This document shows, piece after piece, positions 34,018 through 42,005 of a stretch of DNA of 64,000 nucleotides. Positions within the stretch are counted from its first letter, which is position 1. Every line of letters begins with the position of its first letter. The notes below the pieces were generated by a model. The model did no database searches. It was not told the origin of the DNA and was given only the letters and a program-made list of their open reading frames with translations. Both the position numbers and the translations under genes were made by a program. The DNA comes from Blautia sp. (GTDB lineage: Bacteria > Bacillota > Clostridia > Lachnospirales > Lachnospiraceae): NCBI GenBank assembly GCA_023664455.1, contig JAMPFM010000003.1, positions 1-64,000 of the forward strand. The letters are read 5' to 3'.

Positions 34018-35028
34018 ATGGCAGCGACGATTAAAGATGTTGCAAAACAGGCGGGCGTATCGACGGCGACGGTATCTAAGGTAATGAACGGTTCCTATTC
34101 GATTTCCCAGGACACCATCGATAAGGTAAAGAAGGTAATGGAAGAGCTGAATTACCGTCCCAACCTGCGGGCAAGAAATTTCGCAAGGCAGAGCACGAAA
34201 CAAGTAATGTTTCTGACAATGTTAGGAGAAAACACAGGATTTTCCAATCCGCATATGTTTGAAATCTTGTCGGGATTAGAGTATGCGCTGGGTCATAAAG
34301 GCTATCTGCTCAGCGTTAAAAGCATTACGCCCGAAGAAGCGCCGGATTTTGTCAAAGAGGTATTTGAGAGTAAGATGGTAGATGGTATGGTGATTCATGC
34401 GTCGGTTATTTCAAGACAACTGGACGAGCTCATCAGAGATAAAGAAATTCCGCATATTGTATTGGGACAGCCAAGTTTTGCCAGTCACTTCTGCTGGCTG
34501 GATATCGACAATAAGCTGGCCGGTGAGATGGCGGCGAATTATCTGCTGCGGTGTGGATACCAATCGCTGGCTTTTATCGGCGGCACCGATGAAGATAAGA
34601 TATCGGCGCATCGGCTGGAAGGTGTTCTGTCAGTCTTAAAAGAGTATGATGTGATTGTACCAAGACACCATCTACAATATGGGGAATCCGATTGTGACAG
34701 CGGCTTTTCGATGACCGAGCAGCTTTTACAGAATCCCAATCGCCCCGATGCCATTATTTGTGCCAATAACTATATTGCTTACGGCTGTGTCAATGCGCTG
34801 AAAGAAAATAATATCAGGATTCCTGGGGACATGGGAATCCTGACTTTTGACGATTTCCCCTTTTCACAGGTTTTGGAACCGAAGCTGACGGTAGTCAATA
34901 TTGATGTGTACGATATGGGGATTCAGGCGGGCAGACTGATTTTGAATAAAATGAAAAAGCCCAATCTGCAGATTCAGTTTTACTGTACGCTGCCCTCTAT
35001 TACGGTGAGGGAGTCTACTATTGGATAA
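34018..35028 (+). CDS. LacI-family transcriptional regulator of the malto locus
   Basis: 336 residues. N-terminal helix-turn-helix ATIKDVAKQAGVSTATVSKV followed by the hinge EELNYRPNLRARNF, then a periplasmic-binding-like sugar domain ending KPNLQIQFYCTLPSITVRES. Located directly after the GH13 gene, so it most likely senses a maltodextrin and acts on GAAACCGGTTAC at 27866-27877. GGGAGCAG precedes the start. Confidence 0.9.
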   Translation: MAATIKDVAKQAGVSTATVSKVMNGSYSISQDTIDKVKKVMEELNYRPNLRARNFARQSTKQVMFLTMLGENTGFSNPHMFEILSGLEYALGHKGYLLSVKSITPEEAPDFVKEVFESKMVDGMVIHASVISRQLDELIRDKEIPHIVLGQPSFASHFCWLDIDNKLAGEMAANYLLRCGYQSLAFIGGTDEDKISAHRLEGVLSVLKEYDVIVPRHHLQYGESDCDSGFSMTEQLLQNPNRPDAIICANNYIAYGCVNALKENNIRIPGDMGILTFDDFPFSQVLEPKLTVVNIDVYDMGIQAGRLILNKMKKPNLQIQFYCTLPSITVRESTIG

Positions 35029-35116
35029 AATACTGCTACTGCGTTCAGCCAGGGTTGCGGAAGACGGATTTTAGCGTATGGATATTGACGCAAAAGGGGT
35101 GTATAAGATAAGATTA

Positions 35117-35161
35117 GGGAGTAAGATGCAAGGGAATCTTTACTCCCATATTGTTTTTTTT
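35117..35161 (+). terminator. Rho-independent terminator after the LacI gene
   Basis: GGGAGTAA (35117-35124) pairs with TTACTCCC (35140-35147), extended by GAT/ATC with a bulge, then a T8 tail. Confidence 0.85.
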
Positions 35162-35201
35162 GCTGCTATAGAAATTATGCAGCCAGCGTAGGAGAAGAGT
35201 T

Positions 35202-36266
35202 TTGGACATAAAGGAAGAATATGAAAAAAATGGTTTTGATTTATTAAGATATGCGGCGGCATTCAGTGTGATGATACTGCATTATTCCGGCTATGTCATG
35301 ATTTTATCGAGAAACCTGCCAGAAGAAGCGAAAATTGTGATGAGCGGGGCAAGGCGCATTACCCTGTTGTTTCCGGGGGTGGTGATGCTGTTTGCCATGA
35401 GCGGCTTTCTGGTGTCAGCCTCTTTTGAACGGACTAAGACGAGGAAAGAATTTTTTCTGAGACGGGCGCTGCGTATCTATCCGGAATTATGGATTTGTAC
35501 AATCATCAATCTTATAGTAGTCTGTATTCTGGTTCCGGTTCTGCTGGATGGGAGCATGGTTTTATGGCTGGTGACGCAGATTTTTGGAATCGCCAATACG
35601 CCGTCCTGTCTGAGAGGATTGCCAACCGGAAGTATTAATGGTGCGCTTTGGACAGTTTTGATAGAAGTGCAGCTATATATTGTGCTGGGAATCATTTATC
35701 CTTTCCTGCAAAAGATGAAAAAGAGGCACTGGGCGGCATTTCTTCTTGCGCTTGCGGTTCTGAATCTTGTCTGCGCGGTAGTGGCGCGGAATGCAGACGG
35801 CATTGTGGCGAAGCTGGTTGAGAGGATATTTATCCCTTATGCGCTATGGTTTTTTGTCGGTGTATTTTGTTTTCAAAGACAGCAGGAAGTACTGCCCCTT
35901 TTAAAGAAGGCGTTTTTGCCGCTGTTGATGATTTATCTTATCATCGAGTCTGTGGATATCCAGATACCCGGATATTATGCTGATATAGCGACAGGCATCA
36001 TGCTGCCGTTTATGGTGATTGGATGTGCATACTGTCTGCCAAAGATTCGCCTAAAACCTGATTTTTCTTATGGAATGTTTTTATATCACTGGATTATCCT
36101 GAATGTGGTTGTTCACTTTGATTTGATGAACAGGCTGCCGTGGTATGCCGGGTTGTTGTTATTTATCGTAGGGACAGCGGCTGCGGCGGTGATATCATGG
36201 GGGTTGAAGCTGGTTGTTTTTAAAGGGATGGATAGAGTTGAAAATAGCCTAAGGAGAACGGGATAA
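35202..36266 (+). CDS. Acyltransferase 3 family membrane protein
   Basis: 354-residue integral membrane protein with about ten helices. Family marks: GFDLLRYAAAFSVMILHYSGY with the conserved His near residue 29, and FFLRRALRIYPELW with the conserved Arg pair near 85. Acyltransferase 3 proteins O-acetylate or otherwise acylate surface sugars, peptidoglycan or lipids. The target here is unknown. The TTG start at 35202 has GTAGGAGAAG upstream. No glycan genes are adjacent except the island about 8 kb to the left. Confidence 0.85.
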   Translation: MDIKEEYEKNGFDLLRYAAAFSVMILHYSGYVMILSRNLPEEAKIVMSGARRITLLFPGVVMLFAMSGFLVSASFERTKTRKEFFLRRALRIYPELWICTIINLIVVCILVPVLLDGSMVLWLVTQIFGIANTPSCLRGLPTGSINGALWTVLIEVQLYIVLGIIYPFLQKMKKRHWAAFLLALAVLNLVCAVVARNADGIVAKLVERIFIPYALWFFVGVFCFQRQQEVLPLLKKAFLPLLMIYLIIESVDIQIPGYYADIATGIMLPFMVIGCAYCLPKIRLKPDFSYGMFLYHWIILNVVVHFDLMNRLPWYAGLLLFIVGTAAAAVISWGLKLVVFKGMDRVENSLRRTG

Positions 36267-36282
36267 AAACTTCCCATTACCT

Positions 36283-36340
36283 CACGATTTACTTTTGGGA
36301 TTTGATATGCTATACTAGCATAGCTGTTAAGGCTTCTTTT
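36283..36340 (+). repeat. Promoter-bearing direct repeat, left copy
   Basis: Begins CACGATTTACTTTTG and contains TTTACT (36288-36293), 17 bp, TATACT (36311-36316) with TGC in front. It is nearly the same as 37494-37553, on the other side of the dinD gene. Acts as a promoter in principle. Confidence 0.75.
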
Positions 36341-36512
36341 AATTTGTAGCAAATACACTAATTAGAAATATGACGAGGAAAAAGAAAAGGAAGTATAGGG
36401 AATCAGGAAAATATTTAAAATTATAGGGAATTGGTACATAATTGGTACACATATATGTCATTTCATAACAAGAAATAGGGAAACTATGGTTGAGCCTTAA
36501 TACTGGAAGAAA
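36341..36512. other. A/T-rich intergenic stretch before dinD
   Basis: No gene seen. Two direct copies of TTGGTACA (36431-36438 and 36442-36449) are the only repeated feature. They could be a binding site or the scar of an integrated element; this is a guess. Confidence 0.3.
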
Positions 36513-36547
36513 AAGGGCAAGGCATGAGAGAATGTCTTGTCCTTCTT
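36513..36547 (+). terminator. Hairpin in front of dinD
   Basis: AAGGGCAAGGCAT (36513-36525) pairs over 13 positions, including two G-U pairs, with ATGTCTTGTCCTT (36532-36544). It overlaps an upstream in-frame ATG (36537 region) and sits about 20 bp before the chosen dinD start, so it may reduce read-through from the left or control translation. Confidence 0.5.
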
Positions 36548-36569
36548 AAAATGTTGGAAGGTGGGTTAC

Positions 36570-37430
36570 ATGATGGAATTGAAAGCAAAAGAATATAAGA
36601 AATTTGAAGATATTAAACATATCAGGGAAGATGGCTCGGAGTTTTGGAGTGCAAGAGAATTAGCGCATGCTTTGGAATATACACAATGGCGAAATTTTAG
36701 CAAAGTGATTGAAAGAGCCATGATTGCATGTGAGAACAGTGGACATGATGTGTTTCACGATTTTGCTGAGGTCAGCAAAATCGTAGATGCTGGTGCAACA
36801 AATAAGCCGATAAAAGATTATGAATTATCAAGATATGCCTGTTATTTAATTGTTCAAAACGGAGATCCAAGAAAAGAAGTAATTGCTTTAGGACAGACTT
36901 ATTTTGCAATACAGACATATCGACAGGAAGTTGCCGATCATTTTAATCAGTTGGATGAGGATAGAAGACGTCTTGTTGTTCGTGGAGACATTAAACAGTG
37001 GAACCAGCTTTTAGCAGAAACGGCGCATGATGCTGGAGTGATTACCAATGAGGAGTTTGCTATATTTCAAAATGCTGGATATATGGGACTTTATGGTGGA
37101 CTGGATGTGGAAGATATTCATGCGAGGAAAGAACTTCAAGTTGGACAGAAGATTCTTGATTATATGGGAAGCACAGAGCTTATTGCCAATCTTTTCCGTA
37201 TTTCACAGACGGAGGAAAAATTGCGAAAGGACAGTATTCAGGGTGCTGATGCAGCGACAAGTGTGCATTATAATGTTGGAAAAGAGGTACGGACGGCTAT
37301 TGAGAAAATCGGAGGAACAATGCCGGAGGATTTGCCCAAGCCAGAGAAAAGTATTCAAGAGATTGAGAGAGAACAGATGGCGAGATTGAAAGCGAAAGCG
37401 AAGAAAGGAACGATAATGCTTGATGAATGA
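36570..37430 (+). CDS. DNA-damage-inducible protein D (DinD)-like
   Basis: 286 residues from ATG 36570 with GGAAGGTGGG upstream. The N-terminal part (HIREDGSEFWSARELAHAL, YTQWRNFSKVIERAM) is a BRO/KilA-N-like domain, and the middle (ARKELQVGQKILDYMGSTEL, ANLFRISQTEEKL) is the DinD-typical region. E. coli DinD is LexA-controlled and affects RecA filaments. No clear LexA site was found here. The gene and its flanks sit between two copies of a promoter sequence, suggesting insertion next to ychF. Confidence 0.85.
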   Translation: MMELKAKEYKKFEDIKHIREDGSEFWSARELAHALEYTQWRNFSKVIERAMIACENSGHDVFHDFAEVSKIVDAGATNKPIKDYELSRYACYLIVQNGDPRKEVIALGQTYFAIQTYRQEVADHFNQLDEDRRRLVVRGDIKQWNQLLAETAHDAGVITNEEFAIFQNAGYMGLYGGLDVEDIHARKELQVGQKILDYMGSTELIANLFRISQTEEKLRKDSIQGADAATSVHYNVGKEVRTAIEKIGGTMPEDLPKPEKSIQEIEREQMARLKAKAKKGTIMLDE

Positions 37431-37493
37431 TGTGTTATTGGTAATAATTTGAAAATATATAGTGATAGGATATTGGTGGAAATATCATAATTC

Positions 37494-37553
37494 CACGATT
37501 TACTTTTGAGCTTTGATATGCTATACTAGCATGGTTGTTGTTAAGGTTCTTTT
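37494..37553 (+). promoter_or_regulatory. Promoter of ychF, right copy of the direct repeat
   Basis: TTTACT (37499-37504), 17 bp, TATACT (37522-37527) with an extended -10 (TGC). It lies about 95 bp upstream of ychF. Nearly identical in sequence to 36283-36340. Confidence 0.75.
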
Positions 37554-37621
37554 TATGTAAAGGTTAAAAACTTTGAATTCCTTTGGATTCAAGATTAGAA
37601 GTTAAAGGAGATTAAGATAAA

Positions 37622-38719
37622 ATGAAACTAGGCATCGTCGGGCTCCCCAACGTAGGGAAAAGCACATTATTTAACTCTTTGACCAAAGCGGGCGCAGAAT
37701 CGGCAAACTATCCGTTTTGCACCATTGACCCTAATATCGGGATTGTTGCCGTCCCGGATGAAAGGCTGAAACTGCTGGGTGATATGTATCATTCTAAGAA
37801 GGTCACGCCTGCAACGATTGAATTTGTCGATATTGCGGGTCTGGTAAAAGGCGCGTCCAAAGGGGAAGGGCTTGGAAATCAGTTCCTGAGCAATATCCGG
37901 GAAGTGGACGCTATCGTGCATGTGGTGCGCTGTTTTGAGGATTCCAATATCGTCCATGTAGACGGCAGCATCAATCCGATGCGGGATATCGAGACGATTA
38001 ATTTGGAGCTTATTTTTTCCGATATCGAGATTCTGGACAGGAGAATCGCGAAGGTAGGGAAGGGCGCGCGTATGGATAAGACACTGGGTAAGGAACTGGC
38101 GTTGTTAGAAAGAATCAAGGCGCACCTGGAAGAAGGAAAGCTGGCGCTAAGCTTTGAGACTACTGACGAGGACGAGCTGGAATTGCTGGCTTCTTATAAC
38201 TTGTTGACATATAAGCCGGTTATTTTTGCCGCCAATGTAGCGGAAGAAGAAGTAGCAAAAGACGGTGCGGGAAATGCCGGCGTAGAGGAAGTGAAGGCGT
38301 TTGCAGCAGAAAACGGCAGCGAGGTCTTTGTAATCTGTGCGCAGATTGAGCAGGAAATTGCGGAACTGGATGAGGAAGAAACCGCGATGTTTCTAGAGGA
38401 TCTCGGTTTGAAAGAGTCGGGGCTGCAGAAGCTGATTAAAGCAAGTTATCGGATTCTCGGACTGATGAGTTTCCTGACGGCGGGCGAGGATGAAACGCGT
38501 GCCTGGACGATTAAGATTGGCACGAAGGCGCCGCAGGCAGCAGGGAAGATACACACGGATTTTGAAAGGGGATTTATCAAAGCGGAGGTTGTCAATTATA
38601 AAGATTTGCTGGAACAGGGCTCGCTTGCGGCAGCCAGGGAAAAAGGGCTGGTCGGCATGGAAGGAAAGGAATATGTCGTACAGGATGGCGATGTTATACT
38701 GTTCCGATTTAACGTGTAA
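37622..38719 (+). CDS. ychF: Redox-regulated ATPase/GTPase YchF (Obg family)
   Basis: 365-residue Obg-superfamily P-loop protein that prefers ATP in other bacteria. [15 protein letters not shown] (G1), [27 protein letters not shown] (G3) and the C-terminal TGS-like domain ([20 protein letters not shown]). Normal length. It has its own promoter, stands between dinD and lgt, and uses AAAGGAG as ribosome site. The function is thought to relate to ribosomes and oxidative stress; that is family knowledge only. Confidence 0.95.
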   Translation: MKLGIVGLPNVGKSTLFNSLTKAGAESANYPFCTIDPNIGIVAVPDERLKLLGDMYHSKKVTPATIEFVDIAGLVKGASKGEGLGNQFLSNIREVDAIVHVVRCFEDSNIVHVDGSINPMRDIETINLELIFSDIEILDRRIAKVGKGARMDKTLGKELALLERIKAHLEEGKLALSFETTDEDELELLASYNLLTYKPVIFAANVAEEEVAKDGAGNAGVEEVKAFAAENGSEVFVICAQIEQEIAELDEEETAMFLEDLGLKESGLQKLIKASYRILGLMSFLTAGEDETRAWTIKIGTKAPQAAGKIHTDFERGFIKAEVVNYKDLLEQGSLAAAREKGLVGMEGKEYVVQDGDVILFRFNV

Positions 38720-38789
38720 AAGTATCCGGTTTGTAGAATACTACACGCGCCGGAAATGAATTTGCGTAGCCATTGCATAACTTTGCAGA

Positions 38790-38820
38790 CTGAAAGAAAG
38801 GCATGGTTGTTAGATTATGA
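38790..38820 (+). promoter_or_regulatory. Start-site cassette with mini-ORF before lgt
   Basis: CTGAAAGAAAGGCATGG followed by the mini-ORF ATG GTT GTT AGA TTA TGA (38803-38820). The TGA overlaps the lgt ATG 38817 as ATGA, as at pfkB. Confidence 0.5.
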
Positions 38821-39701
38821 AAAACGTAATGGATGTTATGGATATCGCGTTTCCTAATATGGGGCTGTATCTGGAAAATGTGCCAAAGACTTTCAGCATA
38901 TTCGGCTTTCAGATTGCGCTGTATGGCGTATTGATTGCATGCGGCGTTCTGGGCGGTATCTTTATGGCGGAATATACTGCCAGAAAGGAAAAAGTAAATC
39001 CAGATATTATATGGGATTTTGCCATTTATGCCGTTATTTTTTCTGTTATCGGCGCAAGAATCTATTATGTTGTATTTGAATGGGATATGTATAAAAGGAA
39101 TCTGCTTGAGATTTTTAATCTTAGAAACGGCGGACTGGCGATTTATGGAGCCGTGATAGCCGCCTTTTTGACCCTATACATTTATTCCCGGCTGAAAAAA
39201 CAGAATTTTTTACAGATAGCTGACATTTGTATGCCGGGGCTGATTCTGGGACAGGCGATTGGCAGGTGGGGGAATTTCACCAATCGGGAAGTGTTCGGAA
39301 GGTATACGGATAATCTGTTTGCGATGCGGCTCCCCATCGATGCGGTCAGGGGCAGGGATATTACGGCGGATCTTGCCGCGCATATAATAGAAGGGACGAA
39401 TTATATTCAGGTGCATCCCACTTTTTTATATGAGAGCCTATGGAATCTGCTTGTACTCTGCGTACTGCTTTTTTACCGTCCCCATAAGAAATTTGCGGGG
39501 GAAATGTGTCTGGTTTATCTGGGCGGTTACGGGCTTGGCAGGTTCTGGATAGAGGCTATCCGCACGGATCAGCTCTATGTCATGGGAACGACGGTTCCCG
39601 TTTCCCAGGTGATTGCCATCTGCTGCGTGGTGGTTTCCATCGGCGCCGATGTGTTTATCCGGTATCGCCGCCGGGAAAAAGCAGAACAGAAGGAGCAGTA
39701 A
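38817..39701 (+). CDS. lgt: Prolipoprotein diacylglyceryl transferase
   Basis: Transfers diacylglycerol from phosphatidylglycerol to the lipobox cysteine of prelipoproteins in the membrane, needed for lipoproteins such as the binding protein at 29206. 294 residues with about seven helices. Family signature GRWGNFTNREVFG near 140-155, HPTFLYESLWN near 200 and RNGGLAIYGAVI near 100. The C-terminal tail is basic. A terminator follows and separates it from the dcw cluster. Confidence 0.95.
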   Translation: MKNVMDVMDIAFPNMGLYLENVPKTFSIFGFQIALYGVLIACGVLGGIFMAEYTARKEKVNPDIIWDFAIYAVIFSVIGARIYYVVFEWDMYKRNLLEIFNLRNGGLAIYGAVIAAFLTLYIYSRLKKQNFLQIADICMPGLILGQAIGRWGNFTNREVFGRYTDNLFAMRLPIDAVRGRDITADLAAHIIEGTNYIQVHPTFLYESLWNLLVLCVLLFYRPHKKFAGEMCLVYLGGYGLGRFWIEAIRTDQLYVMGTTVPVSQVIAICCVVVSIGADVFIRYRRREKAEQKEQ

Positions 39702-39764
39702 GAAAAGTAAAAAGAGGCAATCGAAGCCCATAATACTAACTTCATACAGAATAAGAAAAAAACC

Positions 39765-39801
39765 AAAATATTCCACTTGACCGGGTGGGATATTTTTTTT
39801 T
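39765..39801 (+). terminator. Rho-independent terminator after lgt
   Basis: AAAATATTCCAC (39765-39776) pairs with GTGGGATATTTT (39785-39796), 12 bp with one G-U pair, followed by more T. Confidence 0.88.
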
Positions 39802-39821
39802 GAAAAAAGACTTGTTTTCAC

Positions 39822-39850
39822 TTGCATAATACCGTATTTTATTATAAAAT
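39822..39850 (+). promoter_or_regulatory. Promoter of the dcw cluster
   Basis: TTGCAT (39822-39827), 17 bp, TAAAAT (39845-39850), immediately upstream of the MraZ boxes. Confidence 0.6.
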
Positions 39851-39857
39851 AGTAAAC

Positions 39858-39897
39858 AAAGTGGTGGAAAGTGGTAGTAAGTGGTGGAAAGTGGTGG
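39858..39897 (+). promoter_or_regulatory. MraZ operator, four phased boxes
   Basis: AAAGTGG at 39858-39864, 39868-39874 (separated by TGG), 39878-39884 (TAAGTGG) and 39888-39894, with exact 10-bp spacing. This matches the AAAGTG(G/T) repeats spaced by 3 bp described for MraZ in Mollicutes. It lies just downstream of the predicted -10 and about 70 bp before mraZ, as expected for autoregulation of the cluster. Confidence 0.85.
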
Positions 39898-39967
39898 AAA
39901 TCAAAGCCCATTTCCCCGGATACTGGACATGGACCGTGGCAGACACTTTATGGCAGGTGATTGATTG

Positions 39968-40399
39968 ATGTTTATGGGAGAGTACAATCACACAATTGAT
40001 GCGAAAGGCAGGCTGATTATTCCATCTAAATTTCGGGAAGCATTAGGCGATGTATTTGTGATAACGAAAGGATTGGACGGCTGTCTGTTTGTCTATGACA
40101 ATGCGGAGTGGACTGTATTTGAAGAAAAACTGAAATCTTTACCTCTTACCAATAAGGAAGCCAGGAAATTTGTACGTTTCTTTCTGGCAGGAGCGGCAGA
40201 AGCAGAGGTAGATAAGCAGGGAAGAATCCTGGTGCCTAATGTACTGAGAGAGTTTGCGCAGTTAAATAAAGACGTTGTATTAATCGGCGTAGCGAGCAGA
40301 ATTGAAATCTGGAGTAAGGAACGGTTTGAGGAAACAGCCGCCTATGATGATATGGACGAGATTGCAGAGCATATGGCGGAGCTTGGTCTTGGCATTTAG
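39968..40399 (+). CDS. mraZ: Transcriptional regulator MraZ
   Basis: DNA-binding ring-forming protein that controls the dcw cluster. 143 residues from ATG 39968 ([16 protein letters not shown]) with AGGTGA upstream. Two SpoVT-AbrB-like repeats, with the D-x-x-G-R cores [13 protein letters not shown] and [14 protein letters not shown]. Directly downstream of its own likely operator. First gene of mraZ-rsmH-ftsL-ftsI. Confidence 0.96.
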   Translation: MFMGEYNHTIDAKGRLIIPSKFREALGDVFVITKGLDGCLFVYDNAEWTVFEEKLKSLPLTNKEARKFVRFFLAGAAEAEVDKQGRILVPNVLREFAQLNKDVVLIGVASRIEIWSKERFEETAAYDDMDEIAEHMAELGLGI

Positions 40400-40440
40400 C
40401 CCCATTTCGTTCCCGTTAGGAGAGGGACATAGGAAACAGG

Positions 40441-41385
40441 ATGGAATTTAAACATACATCAGTTCTTTTAGAGGAAACCATAGAGGGTCTGCGGGTAAAA
40501 CCGGACGGAATTTACATAGACGGAACGCTTGGAGGCGGCGGGCATTCTTACCGGATTGCTTCTAAGTTACAGGAAAACGGAAGACTCATCGGCATTGATA
40601 AGGACTCGGAAGCGATAGAAGCGGCAAAAGAGCGGCTGGCGCCTTTTGGGGATAAAGTTACGATTGTCAGGGATAACTATTGCAATATGAGGCATGTGCT
40701 TCAGAATATGGGAATTTATAAGGTGGATGGTATTGTTCTGGATCTGGGAGTTTCTTCCTATCAGCTGGATAATGCCGATAGGGGGTTTTCTTATCAGTAT
40801 GACGCCTTTCTGGATATGCGGATGGACCAAAGGCAGTCCATCAGCGCGAAGGAAATTGTCAACGACTACCCGGAAACAGAACTTTATCATGTCATCAAGG
40901 ATTATGGCGAGGAGCAGTTTGCCAAGAATATCGCGAAGCATATCGTGGCGGCGAGGAAGGACAAGCCGATTGAGACGACGGGGCAGCTAAATGAAATCAT
41001 CAAGGCAGCGATTCCCGCGAAGATGCGGGCAACGGGCGGGCATCCTTCCAAGCGGACTTTTCAGGCGATACGGATTGAATGCAATAAGGAACTGGAAGTC
41101 TTGAAAGATTCCTTAGACGATTTCATTGAACTGTTGAATCCGGGCGGAAGATTGTGCGTGATTACGTTTCATTCTTTAGAGGACAGAATCGTGAAGAATG
41201 CATTTCGCAGGAATGAGAATCCCTGTACCTGCCCGCCGGATTTTCCGGTATGTGTCTGCGGAAAAACGTCGCAAGGGAAAGCGGTTTTTAGAAAACCGGT
41301 TCTGCCTTCGGAAGAAGAGATAAAAGAAAACAAACGGGCGAAAAGCGCAAAGCTTCGGATTTTCGAGCGGGGCGGTAACGTATAA
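40441..41385 (+). CDS. rsmH: 16S rRNA (cytosine1402-N4) methyltransferase RsmH (MraW)
   Basis: 314 residues. SAM-binding loop [13 protein letters not shown] near 32, conserved [19 protein letters not shown], and the C-terminal [13 protein letters not shown] plus a Cys-rich segment [12 protein letters not shown] near 262. Methylates C1402 in the decoding center of 16S rRNA. Second gene of the dcw operon, 41 bases after mraZ. Confidence 0.96.
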   Translation: MEFKHTSVLLEETIEGLRVKPDGIYIDGTLGGGGHSYRIASKLQENGRLIGIDKDSEAIEAAKERLAPFGDKVTIVRDNYCNMRHVLQNMGIYKVDGIVLDLGVSSYQLDNADRGFSYQYDAFLDMRMDQRQSISAKEIVNDYPETELYHVIKDYGEEQFAKNIAKHIVAARKDKPIETTGQLNEIIKAAIPAKMRATGGHPSKRTFQAIRIECNKELEVLKDSLDDFIELLNPGGRLCVITFHSLEDRIVKNAFRRNENPCTCPPDFPVCVCGKTSQGKAVFRKPVLPSEEEIKENKRAKSAKLRIFERGGNV

Positions 41386-41409
41386 AAAGAAAGGTATGGT
41401 TAATAAAGT

Positions 41410-41994
41410 ATGGCGGCAGTTACGGGGAGGACAACTAGTCGGAATATGGGAAGCGGCGGATACAGGCAGAATACCGGACATACACAGGGCGGAAACCATG
41501 CGCAGGGAAGTATGCGCGCACAGAGCGGAAACTATGCGCAAAGAAGCACGCGTGCGCAGAGTGGGAATTATGTGCATGGAAGTGCGGTCAGAAAGCCGGA
41601 TGTGGTAAAAGAAGTCCAGAGAGAGCCTAAGAAGAAATTGAGCAATACGGCGAGAAAAAACCGGGAAAAAGCAGAACATATGAACGCGGGGTATGTTTTT
41701 TTCCTAAGCATTGCCCTGATTGCTACCGGCTGGATTCTGGTAAACTATATCTCTTTACAGTCCGATATTACAAATAGCATCAAGCATATATCCAGACTGG
41801 AAAGTGAATTGAACGATTTAAGACTGGCGAATGATGAGGAATACAACCGAATCACAAGCAGCGTAGATTTGGAAGAAATCAGAAGGATTGCCATTCAGGA
41901 ACTTGGCATGCAATACGCGGAAGAAGGACAGATTGTATTTTTTGAGAGCGAGACAAGAGATTATGTGAAACAGATGTCTGAAATCCCGGAATAG
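41410..41994 (+). CDS. ftsL: Cell division protein FtsL, long N-terminal form
   Basis: 194-residue bitopic protein in the ftsL position. The first 75 residues are low complexity and rich in G, N, Q and R, with repeated (A/R)-Q-S-G-N-Y units. One transmembrane helix is at about 97-117 (AGYVFFLSIALIATGW), followed by a short coiled-coil outside (ISRLESELNDLRLAND) and a conserved end (EEIRRIAIQELGMQYAEEGQIVFF), typical of FtsL/DivIC. FtsL stabilises FtsQ/DivIB and FtsW/PBP complexes. The start-site cassette AAAGAAAGGTATGGTTAATA precedes it; ATG 41396 of the cassette opens a different frame. Confidence 0.85.
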   Translation: MAAVTGRTTSRNMGSGGYRQNTGHTQGGNHAQGSMRAQSGNYAQRSTRAQSGNYVHGSAVRKPDVVKEVQREPKKKLSNTARKNREKAEHMNAGYVFFLSIALIATGWILVNYISLQSDITNSIKHISRLESELNDLRLANDEEYNRITSSVDLEEIRRIAIQELGMQYAEEGQIVFFESETRDYVKQMSEIPE

Positions 41995-42005
41995 GCGGTG
42001 GATGT

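Noticed and set aside
35077..35115. Possible promoter TTGACG-18-TAAGAT before the acyltransferase
   Set aside because: A terminator follows directly, so it would not drive the gene; weak match only.
41396..41608. 70-residue frame from the cassette ATG before ftsL
   Set aside because: Out of frame with the FtsL membrane protein and inside its repetitive part.
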